Assembly: GCF_019599405.1 (NCBI RefSeq)
Contig: NZ_RKLQ01000001.1
Coordinates: 1,178,001 to 1,242,000 of the forward strand
Reading direction: 5' to 3'
DNA: 64,000 bases
Source: Haloarcula salinisoli
Lineage (GTDB): Archaea; Halobacteriota; Halobacteria; Halobacteriales; Haloarculaceae
Shown here: positions 8,277-17,178 of the stretch, in pieces
Numbering within the stretch: the first letter of the stretch is position 1
Layout of the letters: every line of letters starts with the position of its first letter
The notes under the pieces: generated by a model
Seen by the model: only the letters and a program-made list of their open reading frames with translations
Databases searched by the model: none
What the model was told of the DNA's origin: nothing
Made by a program: the position numbers and the translations under genes

Positions 8277-8858
8277 TCAGCTCCTGACCTGCGTGACTGC
8301 CTCGATTCGAACCGGATACTCGGCCCGAAATTCGTGACTGTCGACCGTGAGTCGCACGGCTACGCGCCGGGGCGTCTCCGCCGCTACCTGTTCCGCTCCG
8401 ACGGTCGGGGTGATGACGACCGACCCGTTCCGGTCTTCTGTCGTCGTGAGGAAGACGATTATCTCCCAGGTCTCTCGGCCCCCGTCGACCTGTTGGTAAC
8501 CGACGGATACGCCGGGCCCTAGCTCCCTCGAGAGACGCTGTTTCAGACTCGCCTCGACACGTTCGGCACCGACTTCCGCCGCTCTCGGATAGGCCCACGT
8601 CTCGAAGTCCACGACACTGGACACAGCGGTCCGCTGTGTTCCCTCTCGTCGGTGACCCGCCGTGTACCGCACCGTGTCGTTCGCGTCGATGTATTCGACG
8701 CCTGGTTCGTCGTACGTCACGTTGACCTGCAACCTATTACGCTGTGGTGTCGGTGGACCGTCGGCCGTCCCCTGGCTCTGCTCGCCCGAGGTACAGCCTG
8801 CCGAACCAGCAGCGGCAGCTGCTATTGCGACGAGGAAGCGCCTACGTCGATATGCCAT
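8277..8858 (-). CDS. predicted Tat lipoprotein, unknown
   Basis: A 193-residue exported protein. The N-terminus MAYRRRRFLVAIAAAAAGSAGC is a twin-arginine signal with a lipobox ending at Cys22, so the mature protein should be lipid-anchored outside the cell. The rest contains no motif I recognise; it has two likely beta-rich parts separated at about residue 100 and no obvious catalytic residues. It stands alone, about 65 bases before the DUF5799 gene on the same strand. Confidence 0.65.
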   Translation of the reverse strand: MAYRRRRFLVAIAAAAAGSAGCTSGEQSQGTADGPPTPQRNRLQVNVTYDEPGVEYIDANDTVRYTAGHRREGTQRTAVSSVVDFETWAYPRAAEVGAERVEASLKQRLSRELGPGVSVGYQQVDGGRETWEIIVFLTTTEDRNGSVVITPTVGAEQVAAETPRRVAVRLTVDSHEFRAEYPVRIEAVTQVRS

Positions 8859-9054
8859 TCACGTATCATCACAGTGAGAACAGACGGACATTAAACTATC
8901 ACGCCCGCGGTGTGACACCAAAAAATACGTGACCGGTACCTCCGTCCACGGAGGACGCCTACCGGGTGCCTGAAGATACATCTGGATACGAAGGGTTTGC
9001 GATTGGGGAAGCGGTTCGACGCCGCAAGACCCGCGACTATCTGGTGGGGCCCAG

Positions 9055-9450
9055 TCAGACGCCCGACTCGATCTCTATCTCGGCGTGCAGCTCCTCTACC
9101 AGCGCGGAGTGGACGTGACAGATGTCCTCCGCGAGGTCGACGATATCCTGCTCCTCCTCGCCCAGTGACTCCTCGACGGTCAGGTCGAAGGCGATACTCT
9201 CGAGGTCGTCGTCCTCGTCGAGGTCAGCGGCGACTTCGATTTCGACCTGGCCGATGTCGTCGTAGTTGTACTTGCCCGCGGCGACGCGCAGTGCCGGGAT
9301 GTAACAGGAGGCGTAGTCGGCCGCCAGGATCTCGTTGGGCGAGGGGCCGTCCTCCGAGAGGGCGTCGGTGATGAGCTCCCACTCACCGTTGATGACGCTC
9401 TCGACTGTGTACCCGTCCTCGCACGTGCTGTTGACTTCGATATCTGCCAT
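9055..9450 (-). CDS. OsmC/Ohr-family protein
   Basis: A 131-residue OsmC-fold protein. The two peroxidatic cysteines are visible in ADYASCYIPALRVAA (Cys50) and AEDICHVHSALVEE (Cys112), so thiol-dependent reduction of organic hydroperoxides is possible. The start MADIEVNSTC at 9450 is chosen over 9525, because the extra 25 residues overlap the promoter region and are not OsmC-like. Archaeal OsmC members are often uncharacterised. It is divergent from the dehydrogenase gene at 9551. Confidence 0.8.
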   Translation of the reverse strand: MADIEVNSTCEDGYTVESVINGEWELITDALSEDGPSPNEILAADYASCYIPALRVAAGKYNYDDIGQVEIEVAADLDEDDDLESIAFDLTVEESLGEEEQDIVDLAEDICHVHSALVEELHAEIEIESGV

Positions 9451-9550
9451 AACATACGGGCGGTCGGTCCCCAGCGTATAAACTTGCCTGATACACGCTC
9501 GGGCCTCTGTTCGCCCGGGATTCAAGACCGTTCACGCAGAATGGAACCAC

Positions 9551-10441
9551 ATGACGACTGTCGGATTCATCGGCCTTGGCGCGATGGGTGCACCGATGGC
9601 GTGGAACATAGAGGACGCGGGCTTCGACCTCGTCGTCTACAACCGGACGACCGACCGCGAGCAGCCCTTTGCGGAGGCAGGCGTCTCCGTGGCCGACTCG
9701 CCGAAACACCTGACCGAGCGGGCCGACGTGGTCTGCTGTATCGTCAGCGACGGCGACGCGGTGGCCGAGGTGCTCGAACGCGACCTCGGCGTCCTGGAGG
9801 GACTCGACGAGGACACCGTCTTCGTCCAGATGAGCACCATCGGCTACGCGGAGACGATGGCCGCCGCGGACCTGGTGGCCGAGACCGGCGCAGCGTTCGT
9901 CGATGCCCCCGTGTCGGGGACGGTGGGGCCAGCCGAAGACGGGACGCTGGTCGGGCTGCCCGGCGGTGACGAGTCGGTCGTGGAGGCGGTTCGCCCGATT
10001 CTCGAAGCGATGTGCGAACCGGTGGTCCACTGCGGCGAGGTGGGCCAGGGGACGAACATGAAGCTGTTCATCAACCTCCTGCTGGGCGATGCGATGGCCG
10101 CTTTCGCCGAGGCGCTGGTCTTCGGGCGAGCCAACGGACTCGACGTCGAAGCAATGGGGACCGTCGTCGAAAACGGGGCGCTGGACTGCCCGCTGTTCGA
10201 TATCAAGGGCGGCACCATCGGCGAGGGCGACTTCGCGCCTCGGTTCCCCGTCGACTACCAGTTCAAGGACCTCTCGCTGGCACTCGACAGGGCCGGCGAG
10301 GTCGGCGCGCCGCTCTCACAGACGGCCGCCGCTCGCGAAGCGTTCAGCGCCGCCCGCGCCCGTGGCTACGGCGGCGAGGACATGGCGGCGGTCATCAAAC
10401 CGATGGAGGAGACGGCGGGCGTCGAGGCCCGCGAGGAGTAG
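9551..10441 (+). CDS. NAD(P)-dependent 3-hydroxyisobutyrate dehydrogenase-family protein
   Basis: A 296-residue beta-hydroxyacid dehydrogenase. It has the Rossmann GFIGLGAMGAPMAWNI at the N-terminus, the substrate loop AFVDAPVSGTVGPAEDGTL, and the catalytic-lysine segment GQGTNMKLFINLLLG. The C-terminal all-alpha domain follows. The family oxidises 3-hydroxyisobutyrate (valine breakdown) or reduces tartronate semialdehyde, glyoxylate or succinic semialdehyde; sequence alone does not decide. Its stop directly abuts the stop of the convergent metallo-hydrolase gene. Confidence 0.85.
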   Translation: MTTVGFIGLGAMGAPMAWNIEDAGFDLVVYNRTTDREQPFAEAGVSVADSPKHLTERADVVCCIVSDGDAVAEVLERDLGVLEGLDEDTVFVQMSTIGYAETMAAADLVAETGAAFVDAPVSGTVGPAEDGTLVGLPGGDESVVEAVRPILEAMCEPVVHCGEVGQGTNMKLFINLLLGDAMAAFAEALVFGRANGLDVEAMGTVVENGALDCPLFDIKGGTIGEGDFAPRFPVDYQFKDLSLALDRAGEVGAPLSQTAAAREAFSAARARGYGGEDMAAVIKPMEETAGVEAREE

Positions 10442-11152
10442 TTACAGTTCGAAGGTCTCGTCGCCGTCGAGGATGACGGGTTCGACGTCGCTGCCGGTCG
10501 CTGTGACTTCCCGGACGAAGTCGTCCGTGTCTATCTCGATGACTTCCATCGTATCGTAGTGCATCGGGAAGGCGTAGTCGACGTCCAGCCAGTCGGCGGC
10601 GATTGCGGCCTGCATCGGCCCCATCGTGAAGTGGTCGCCGGCAGGCAACGCCGCGGCGTCGGGTTCGAGGTACGGCCCGATGACCTCCCGCATCTCGGTC
10701 ATCAGCCCGGTGTCGCCGGCATGGTAGAACGTCGTCGATTCGGCGTCGCTGACCTGTGTCGGCTTCGTGTCGGAGATGACGTAGCCGGCTGGCATCCCGC
10801 CGGTGTCCTCGTAGTGGGTGTCCATCCCGTTGGTGTGGTCTGCCCGATGCATCGTGACGAAGGCGTCGTCGAGTTCGGTCGTGCCACCGATGTTCATTCC
10901 GACGGTGTCGCCGACGCCGTACTCGTCCTCGCAGTAGGCGACGACTTCGGGTGTGCTCACGACCGTCGCGTCGGGGAACTCGCCGACGTCGCCGATGTGG
11001 TCGGCGTGGCCATGTGTCAACAGGACGTAGTCCGGGTCCAGTTCCGCCGGGTCGATGTCCGTCTTGGGGTTGCCAAAGAACGGGTCGATGAGGAGGTCTG
11101 TGTCGTCGACGCTGACGTGCCAGGTAGAGTGGCCATGCCAGGTTAGGTCCAT
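10442..11152 (-). CDS. UPF0173-type metal-dependent hydrolase
   Basis: A 236-residue metallo-beta-lactamase-fold protein of the UPF0173 (YtkL) type. Metal ligands are visible: WHGHSTWHV at the start, [12 protein letters not shown] (HxHxDH), a later [13 protein letters not shown] Asp/His motif, and AFPMHYDT near the end. The start MDLTWHGHS at 11152 is the family's usual one; the ORF extends to 11182 without support. The in vivo substrate of this group is unknown. Confidence 0.86.
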   Translation of the reverse strand: MDLTWHGHSTWHVSVDDTDLLIDPFFGNPKTDIDPAELDPDYVLLTHGHADHIGDVGEFPDATVVSTPEVVAYCEDEYGVGDTVGMNIGGTTELDDAFVTMHRADHTNGMDTHYEDTGGMPAGYVISDTKPTQVSDAESTTFYHAGDTGLMTEMREVIGPYLEPDAAALPAGDHFTMGPMQAAIAADWLDVDYAFPMHYDTMEVIEIDTDDFVREVTATGSDVEPVILDGDETFEL

Positions 11153-11221
11153 GATTCGGCCCGTACTACTCGGCGCGGCCACTTAACCGCTATACCGACA
11201 GCGCCTTCGAGCGACGGTCGG

Positions 11222-11485
11222 TCAGTCGAACATCGTCAGCGTCGTCGGTTTGCCCTGCGCGTAGCGAATCCACCGGCGCATGTGGCGATTCAGCGCCCAG
11301 AACAGGGTCACGACCATCCCGACCAGTGCCGACAACATGACGACTGCGAGCACGAGCGGGTCCTCCGTCGGCAGTCCAAAGAGCGCGATTATCGTCGCCA
11401 CGAGCGCCATCTCCACCGCGGTTCGGATGCCTGGGAGGATAAACCCCGGCGACGGGAGCGAGTCGCCCGACGTTTCTTCGGCCAT
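11222..11485 (-). CDS. small membrane protein, two helices
   Basis: An 87-residue protein with an acidic N-terminus (MAEETSGDSLP), two predicted membrane segments (about residues 23-41 and 45-64) joined by a short loop, and a basic cytosolic stretch (RHMRRWIRYAQGK). I do not recognise the family. It is divergent from the htrA-like gene; both could share the 83-base spacer. Confidence 0.6.
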   Translation of the reverse strand: MAEETSGDSLPSPGFILPGIRTAVEMALVATIIALFGLPTEDPLVLAVVMLSALVGMVVTLFWALNRHMRRWIRYAQGKPTTLTMFD

Positions 11486-11568
11486 AGCAGACGTTTGTGA
11501 GCGGCGATATTAACGATTGTCGCCGGACAGGCCGTGGGTTTATTCGCCCGCTTACCTTACGTCGGAGC

Positions 11569-12675
11569 ATGGATTCAGATGGGCTGTCACGCCGGCGGCT
11601 GCTGGCCGCTGTCGGGGTCGGAGTGGCCGGGACAGCCGGCTGTCAGTCGCTGGTAACGAGTTCGGACCAGTCCAGCGAGGGGAGCCCGGAGCCGACCCCG
11701 ACGTCCGCCAGCGGGAGAGCGGCCAGCGGCGAGGACAGCGTCTACACTGACGTGTACGACGAGGTGGCCGACGGCGTCGTCTCGATTCAGGTGTACGACG
11801 GCGCCACTCGACCCTCCTCCGGCAGCGGCTTCCTCATCGATGGCGGTTACATCGTCACCAACGAGCACGTCGTCAGCGCCGGCGACACGGTCTACGTACG
11901 CTACGCTGGCACCGACTGGCGTGAAGTCACCGTCGCCGGAACGGACGTTTACAGCGACCTGGCAGTCATCGACGTCGACACGGCACCGGACACCACCGAC
12001 CCGCTCTCCTGGGTGAACAGCCGGCCGGCTATCGGGACCCGCGTCGTCGCCATCGGCAACCCCTTCGGCCTCTCGGGCTCCGTCTCCGAGGGTATCGTCA
12101 GCGGCGTCGACCGGACGCTCCGTGGGGCGAACAACTTCTCCATCGCCGCCGGCATCCAGACCGACGCGGCCGTCAACCCAGGCAACAGCGGTGGCCCGCT
12201 CGTCGACCTCGACGGGAACGTCGTCGGGGTCATCAACTCCGGCGGCGGCGACAACGTCGGCTTCGCTATCTCCGCGCAGCTGGCCCAGCGGGTCATCCCC
12301 GCGCTCATCGAAGACGGCTCGTACGCGCACCCGTACATGGGCGTCGGACTGTCGAACGTCTCCCCGATAATCGCCGAGGCCAACGACCTCGAACAGGCCT
12401 CGGGTATCTACATCAACTCCGTCCGGTCGGCCGGCCCCTCCGACGGCGTGCTCGAAGGGAGCACCGGTACGGCGAGGGTCAACGGGGTGGAGGTCGGCAC
12501 CGGCGGGGACGTGGTTCGCCGGCTCGACGACACACCGACCCCGACTCGGCAAGACCTGGCGGCGTATCTCGCTCTGGAGACCAGCCCCGGCGACACGCTG
12601 TCGGTCACGGTCCAGCGGGACGGGGACAGACAGACGGTCGAGATTACACTCGGAACGCGGCCCGCACCGCGGTAA
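11569..12675 (+). CDS. HtrA/DegP-like serine protease, Tat lipoprotein
   Basis: A 368-residue trypsin-like protease with a C-terminal PDZ-like part. The N-terminus has SRRRLLAAVGVGVAGTAGC, a twin-arginine signal with a lipobox at Cys25, so it is expected to be anchored on the outer face of the membrane. The catalytic triad is readable: His in YIVTNEHVVSAG, Asp in YSDLAVIDVD, Ser in NPGNSGGPLVDL. The PDZ region is abbreviated (residues about 265-365). A role in surface protein quality control is inferred from the family. Confidence 0.88.
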   Translation: MDSDGLSRRRLLAAVGVGVAGTAGCQSLVTSSDQSSEGSPEPTPTSASGRAASGEDSVYTDVYDEVADGVVSIQVYDGATRPSSGSGFLIDGGYIVTNEHVVSAGDTVYVRYAGTDWREVTVAGTDVYSDLAVIDVDTAPDTTDPLSWVNSRPAIGTRVVAIGNPFGLSGSVSEGIVSGVDRTLRGANNFSIAAGIQTDAAVNPGNSGGPLVDLDGNVVGVINSGGGDNVGFAISAQLAQRVIPALIEDGSYAHPYMGVGLSNVSPIIAEANDLEQASGIYINSVRSAGPSDGVLEGSTGTARVNGVEVGTGGDVVRRLDDTPTPTRQDLAAYLALETSPGDTLSVTVQRDGDRQTVEITLGTRPAPR

Positions 12676-12693
12676 CGCGACCGCGCTACCCGT

Positions 12694-13179
12694 TCAATTG
12701 AGCGCGAGAAACCGGTAGTTCAGCACTGCGGCGAAGGCCACCCAGAGCAGATACGGCACGACGAGCAGCCCCGCAGTCCGCTCGATTCGGCCAAAGGCCA
12801 CCGCGGTCGGCACGGCAAGCACCAGGAGTCCGCCGATGACGCCGAGGGCGAGCGCGAGGTTCTGTGCCCGAAAGAAGACCGGCGTCCAGGCGACGTTGAA
12901 CGCCATCTGGGCGACAAAGAGCCCCAGTGCGAGCCGTCGGCTGGGATGGTCCGCCCGCCAGACGAGATACAGCGCGACGCCAAGCAGCGTGAACAGCAGC
13001 GGCCAGACGACGCCGAACAGCCACGGCGGCGGGTAGATGACGGGCTTCGCGAGGGACTGGAACCACGCCGAGCCGGGACCGCCCAGTGCGGCGGGTGCGC
13101 TGCCGACGAGATTGACGAGAACGACGGCGGCGAGGACGCCGGGGATGTCGTCGCGGTCGAGTGACACGGCGGTCGTCAT
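12694..13179 (-). CDS. tspO: TspO/MBR-family membrane protein
   Basis: A 161-residue, five-helix TspO. Family motifs are visible: AKPVIYPPPWLFGVVWPLLFTLLG after helix 1, MAFNVAWTPVFF, and the end LLWVAFAAVLNYRFLALN. TspO proteins bind tetrapyrroles and other lipophilic ligands and act in stress or pigment control; the haloarchaeal function is not established. The ATG at 13179 is chosen; an extension to 13206 is possible. Confidence 0.86.
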   Translation of the reverse strand: MTTAVSLDRDDIPGVLAAVVLVNLVGSAPAALGGPGSAWFQSLAKPVIYPPPWLFGVVWPLLFTLLGVALYLVWRADHPSRRLALGLFVAQMAFNVAWTPVFFRAQNLALALGVIGGLLVLAVPTAVAFGRIERTAGLLVVPYLLWVAFAAVLNYRFLALN

Positions 13180-13230
13180 ACCTGTCAGTCCTCGGTCGGA
13201 CGACAAGAAACCTTCCGCTCGGTACGGCGC

Positions 13231-14175
13231 TTACTCCAGTGGCTCGGCGGCGTCGCGCTCGACGAGCGGGTCGGCGTTGTCGGCCGGCAGCGTCACCACG
13301 TCGTCCGCCGAGAGGTCGTAGGAGCGCTGGTCGACGCCGAATATCTCGCCAACATCGTCCGTGATGCGGACGGTCTTGCGGTCCACGTCGGTGTCGGCCC
13401 CAGTCGGCTCGTCGCGGTCGTCGACCCCACTGGCCTCGTGTCCGTCGTCGACCGCCGAGCGGGCTTCCGCGGCGGGTCGGTCGGCCGACTCCGCCGGCGT
13501 GTCAGTCGGTTCGCTGGGCGGGGTACCGGCCATGTCGGTCGGCTCCCCGTTCTGGGGCGACGCCGGTTCGGTCGGGTCGCTGCCGTCACTCGGCGTCGCG
13601 GAGCCGTCGCCGCCGCCCATGATGTCGGCGGCGTCGACTGCCGGTTCGGCATCCTCGGCCGGCGCGGGGTCGGCAGGCTCCGCCGGGCTCGGTTCACCGT
13701 CGTCGGACGCCGCCGCTTGCGGTGTGGCGTCAGTCGCCGGTGCCGAGTTCGTCTCCGTGTCGCCGTCGCCGACGGCGCCGGCCGGCGACTCGCCGGCGAT
13801 GACGTCGAGGACGTGCGTGCGGTTCCCCTCGATAGCCTCGACCATCGTCTCGAAGAGCTCCCGCTCTTCCTGTGTGAGCCCGCCGTCCTCGGTCGGCATA
13901 TCGGCGGCCGCCAGCGAGGCCATCTTGACGATTTTCCCGACCCGGCGTTCGTAGATGGCTTCGACGGTCTGTTCGGCCGTCTTGATGTCGTCCGTGAGAC
14001 GGTTGACCTCCGGCGCGTCGAAGGGGTCGTCGGCCCGGTCGGCGGCGCGGTCGCGCTCCTCGCGCAACTGGGCGACGAACTTGCCGGCCTCCTCGTAAAA
14101 GGTCGCGCGCAGCTGCTGGAGCTGGTCAGTCTGGCGCTCGCGAGATTGGACCGACTGGAGTTCGTCGAGTTTCAT
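13231..14175 (-). CDS. GINS subunit Gins51
   Basis: A 314-residue subunit of the archaeal GINS complex, which joins MCM helicase and GAN/RecJ nuclease at the replication fork. The N-terminal alpha domain (residues 1-130: MKLDELQSVQSRERQTDQ) and the small C-terminal beta domain (VRITDDVGEIFGVDQRSYDL) are at opposite ends, joined by a long Pro/Ala/Asp/Glu-rich disordered linker typical of Haloarchaea. It overlaps the upstream priS by 4 bases (ATGA), a pairing conserved in the group and strong support for the call. Confidence 0.88.
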   Translation of the reverse strand: MKLDELQSVQSRERQTDQLQQLRATFYEEAGKFVAQLREERDRAADRADDPFDAPEVNRLTDDIKTAEQTVEAIYERRVGKIVKMASLAAADMPTEDGGLTQEERELFETMVEAIEGNRTHVLDVIAGESPAGAVGDGDTETNSAPATDATPQAAASDDGEPSPAEPADPAPAEDAEPAVDAADIMGGGDGSATPSDGSDPTEPASPQNGEPTDMAGTPPSEPTDTPAESADRPAAEARSAVDDGHEASGVDDRDEPTGADTDVDRKTVRITDDVGEIFGVDQRSYDLSADDVVTLPADNADPLVERDAAEPLE

Positions 14176-15365
14176 TCCTGTGCCTTCCGTGCACGCCCGC
14201 GGGCCATGAGGAACACGCCCACGTGCTCTGGTACTGTCTGATTACCCGCCTCCACCGTAAAACTATCCCCACCGTGGTCCGCCGTGTCCAGCTCGACCAG
14301 TCCGCCCTCCGTCACTTCGACGGCTATCTCGTGGCCCCTGAACGTCTCCGGGATGGCGTCGGAGAGGGGGTCGAAGTCGGCCAGTTCGTCCCGGTCAAGA
14401 CGCTGGACCTCAAGCCCGCTGCCGCCGTGGAGCGACCCCGGCAGCCGGATGAGGCGGTTCGTGTCGGTCGTCACCGGCTCGTCTATCGGCGCGTTGTCCG
14501 CGGCGACGACCTCCTGGGCGAGCACCTGTGCTATCTGGTACACCGCCGAGTGGACGTCGATGTTACCGGCTTCGAGCCCCTCGTAGTTGGTTCGCGCGGC
14601 GTTGAGCGCGGCCGTGGCCTTCCCCTCGCCGATGCGGTCGTAGCGCTGGAGGGCCTCGATAGCGTCGGCCTCGTCCATCGCGAGCCACTCGTCGAACTGC
14701 GAGAGGATATGCCGATGGGCGCGTGCGCCCCAGCCGCCGTCCGTGGGCAGGGTGCGCTTCTCGGCCGGGCTCGACCGGCCTGCCGTCCCGGCGACCGTCT
14801 CGACCTCGACGAGTTCGTCGAACTCCAGCCCGATGCCCCGCACGTAGTCGACGATTTCCCGGCGGGCCTCGCGCTCCAGTCCGCGAATCCGTTCGTCCCG
14901 GACGTGGACGTGATATCCTCGGCCACCGGAGAAGACGACCGTCGTGTCCTCGAAGCCGAAATCGTCGTCCAGAAAGTCCAGTAGCCGCATGAGTGCGTCT
15001 TTGCACTTTGCCAGCATCTCCCCGTAGGTATCCTCGCCCAGCACCACCGACGGGAGGTGGTCGGCGTCGAGGTCGAAGACGAGGTCCGAGTTTCGCCACC
15101 CCTTGTCGCTCATCGTCGATGCGCTCGGGTCGTCGTACCGGCCCGCAGAGAAGTAGATGTGGCGTGGCTTCTTGCGCGCCAGGAAGTCCTCGACGTTGCC
15201 CAGATCCAGCAGCGACCGGTGGCGGACCATCGTCTCTCCGGGGCCCTCCGTCCACGGGATGAAGCCCCACTCGCGTTCGTTCGCGGCCGGCGGCGGCGTT
15301 ATCGACGACCGTCGGTAGTGGTCACCGAATCGACCGCGCAGGTACTCGCGGGTCCGCTCGTCCAT
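14172..15365 (-). CDS. priS: DNA primase small (catalytic) subunit PriS
   Basis: A 397-residue archaeal/eukaryotic-type primase catalytic subunit, which makes primers for DNA replication. The metal-binding DxD is in NSDLVFDLDADHLP (Asp98, Asp100), the SGGRGYHVHV nucleotide-binding segment is near residue 150, and the DTNRLIRLPGSLHGGSGL motif is in the C-terminal third. The length is normal. It is transcribed first, ahead of Gins51, with which it overlaps by 4 bases. The large subunit PriL is not in the window. Confidence 0.95.
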   Translation of the reverse strand: MDERTREYLRGRFGDHYRRSSITPPPAANEREWGFIPWTEGPGETMVRHRSLLDLGNVEDFLARKKPRHIYFSAGRYDDPSASTMSDKGWRNSDLVFDLDADHLPSVVLGEDTYGEMLAKCKDALMRLLDFLDDDFGFEDTTVVFSGGRGYHVHVRDERIRGLEREARREIVDYVRGIGLEFDELVEVETVAGTAGRSSPAEKRTLPTDGGWGARAHRHILSQFDEWLAMDEADAIEALQRYDRIGEGKATAALNAARTNYEGLEAGNIDVHSAVYQIAQVLAQEVVAADNAPIDEPVTTDTNRLIRLPGSLHGGSGLEVQRLDRDELADFDPLSDAIPETFRGHEIAVEVTEGGLVELDTADHGGDSFTVEAGNQTVPEHVGVFLMARGRARKAQE

Positions 15366-15479
15366 CGGACAGTGGTTGGACAGAGCGGGTCAAAAGGGTT
15401 CTCGTCTCGGCGCTAGCAACGGTTAGATATCCGGAAGATGGTACAGAAATTACCACTGTCACCGTGAATTCTCTTCCCG

Positions 15480-15505
15480 ACAGCCAGTCGCCCCTTTCTG
15501 GCTGT
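15480..15505. terminator. hairpin downstream of GNAT gene
   Basis: ACAGCCAG (15480-15487) pairs perfectly with CTGGCTGT (15498-15505) around a 10-base loop. It begins about 40 bases after the stop of the GNAT gene on the minus strand, so it could shape that 3' end. No long T-run follows, so a terminator role is only possible. Confidence 0.35.
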
Positions 15506-15544
15506 AAGAAGACCCGGCGGGACAGTCAAAAATCCCAACGACCC

Positions 15545-16024
15545 CTAGCCCCGCAACAACTTCGAGAGCTTCTCGGTGATGGAATCGTCGCCGAGTTTCA
15601 AGTAAAAGGCGTCCCCGCCGTCCTCGTAGTAGTTGTCGATGCGCCGTCTGACCTCGAAGCCGATGTGCTGGTAGAACTCCAGGGCCTCCTCGTTGGTCGA
15701 CCGGGCGTGACAGGTGACAGAGCCGTAGTCCTCGCTGACGCGGGCGATGAGGCGTTTGCCGAAGCCGTGGCCGCGGTAGTCGGCGTCGACGGCGAGAAAG
15801 AGAATGTAGCCATCTCGGCGGACCGCGGCGAAGCCGACGAGAGCGTCGGATGCGCGGTCGATGTAGAGATAGACCGTCGAGCGCCGATAGGCGCTGCGGA
15901 AGAAACCGCGTCGCTGACGGAGCACACCCTCGGAGCGGCGGATATCCTCCTTGAGCTGCCACGCTGGGTCGACGTACTCGTCGCTGCCCCGGTCGACGAC
16001 CGTTGTCTCGATGTTGACGCTCAC
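15545..16024 (-). CDS. GNAT-family N-acetyltransferase, GTG start
   Basis: A 159-residue acetyltransferase with motif A as FLAVDADYRGHGFGKRLIARV, and the later EEALEFYQHIGFEV strand-helix, so acetyl-CoA binding is expected. The start is taken at GTG 16024 (VSVNIETTVVDRG), where homology-like sequence begins; the open frame runs on to 16249 through the divergent promoter. RimI-like substrates (protein N-termini) are possible but not shown. It is divergent from the DUF502 gene. Confidence 0.78.
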   Translation of the reverse strand: MSVNIETTVVDRGSDEYVDPAWQLKEDIRRSEGVLRQRRGFFRSAYRRSTVYLYIDRASDALVGFAAVRRDGYILFLAVDADYRGHGFGKRLIARVSEDYGSVTCHARSTNEEALEFYQHIGFEVRRRIDNYYEDGGDAFYLKLGDDSITEKLSKLLRG

Positions 16025-16112
16025 TGGGGAAGAGGTACGACTGGCGCAACCATAATTCCACCGCCCAGGGTTCGCCGAGTCGTTTTTGTCACAGCCGACC
16101 AATGGAGAAATC

Positions 16113-17153
16113 ATGGCCGACTCGTCGCGGCGCGAGCGATTCGGGCCGACAGCGGTCAGAACCACCTTCCGACAGACGTTTCTCACCGGTGTCGCCCTGA
16201 CCATTCCGCTGTTTGTCACGCTACTTGTCGTCGGCTTCGTCGTGAACACGCTGTCGAACGTGCTCGACCCCGTGGTCGCGTTTGCCTTCCAGCTCAGCGG
16301 CTCGCAGCTCGCAACCGCTGAGACACCGACCTATCTCGCGAAACTGGTCGCGGCGGCCGTGTTGTTGCTCGGCATCTTCGCCGTCGGGCTTGTCGCGGAG
16401 CAATGGTCGGGGTCGGGCCGCATCGAGACGATGTTCGACGCAACGATGGAGCGTATCCCCGGTGTGGGCTCCATCTACACCAGTTTCGACGAAATGAGCA
16501 AGATGCTACTCGACAGTGACACCCAGTCGTTTCAGGAGGTTGTCCTCGTCGAACACCCGACGGCCGACTCCTACACGATAGCCTTCGTCACTGCGAGTAC
16601 GCCGCCCGAAATCGAGCGTGCGACCGGCAACGACGACATGGTGACACTGTTCATGCCGATGGCGCCGAATCCGGTGATGGGCGGCCACGTCGTCCACGTC
16701 CCGGTCAGCCGCGTCTGCGACGTGGACATGACCGTCGAGGAGGGGCTGCGCTCTATCGTCACCAGCGGCGTCGCCATCGGCGAGACGGGAGGCGAGGCGC
16801 CACTTAGCGATACCAGCGGCCCGGCGGGGCCAAGCTACCCGCCACAGTCGGGGTATCACGCCGGCGGCGACCACCGCGAGCCCACGCCCAGAACCAGTTC
16901 TGACGACCGTACGGCGGCCTACACCGACGATATCGACCCCGAACACGCCGGGACGCCGGACGCGGTCGCCAGAACCGACCACGAGGAGTCGGTCGGCAGC
17001 GGGGGCGACCACCGCGAGAAACCGGTACAAGCCGAGGGAACCATCGGCGACGACACTGACCGCCCGGCGGCGTTCGACCAGCAGGAGGGCACCCTCGGCT
17101 CCGAGACCGAGACGCCGTCGGATATCGAATCGGGTAAAGAGGAACAGAATTAG
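16113..17153 (+). CDS. DUF502-family membrane protein with acidic tail
   Basis: A 346-residue protein. The first 220 residues match the DUF502 family: two N-terminal membrane helices (about 20-45 and 76-100), then the ERIPGVGSIYTSFDEMSKML signature, EVVLVEHPTADSYTIAFVT, and TLFMPMAPNPVMGGHVVHVP. A long Gly/Asp/Thr-rich disordered extension (residues 230-346) is specific to this protein or group. The function of DUF502 is unknown. A doxX-like gene follows 25 bases later on the same strand and may be cotranscribed. Confidence 0.82.
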   Translation: MADSSRRERFGPTAVRTTFRQTFLTGVALTIPLFVTLLVVGFVVNTLSNVLDPVVAFAFQLSGSQLATAETPTYLAKLVAAAVLLLGIFAVGLVAEQWSGSGRIETMFDATMERIPGVGSIYTSFDEMSKMLLDSDTQSFQEVVLVEHPTADSYTIAFVTASTPPEIERATGNDDMVTLFMPMAPNPVMGGHVVHVPVSRVCDVDMTVEEGLRSIVTSGVAIGETGGEAPLSDTSGPAGPSYPPQSGYHAGGDHREPTPRTSSDDRTAAYTDDIDPEHAGTPDAVARTDHEESVGSGGDHREKPVQAEGTIGDDTDRPAAFDQQEGTLGSETETPSDIESGKEEQN

Positions 17154-17178
17154 GTTGCTGGCCCGCCTACGGCCTGTT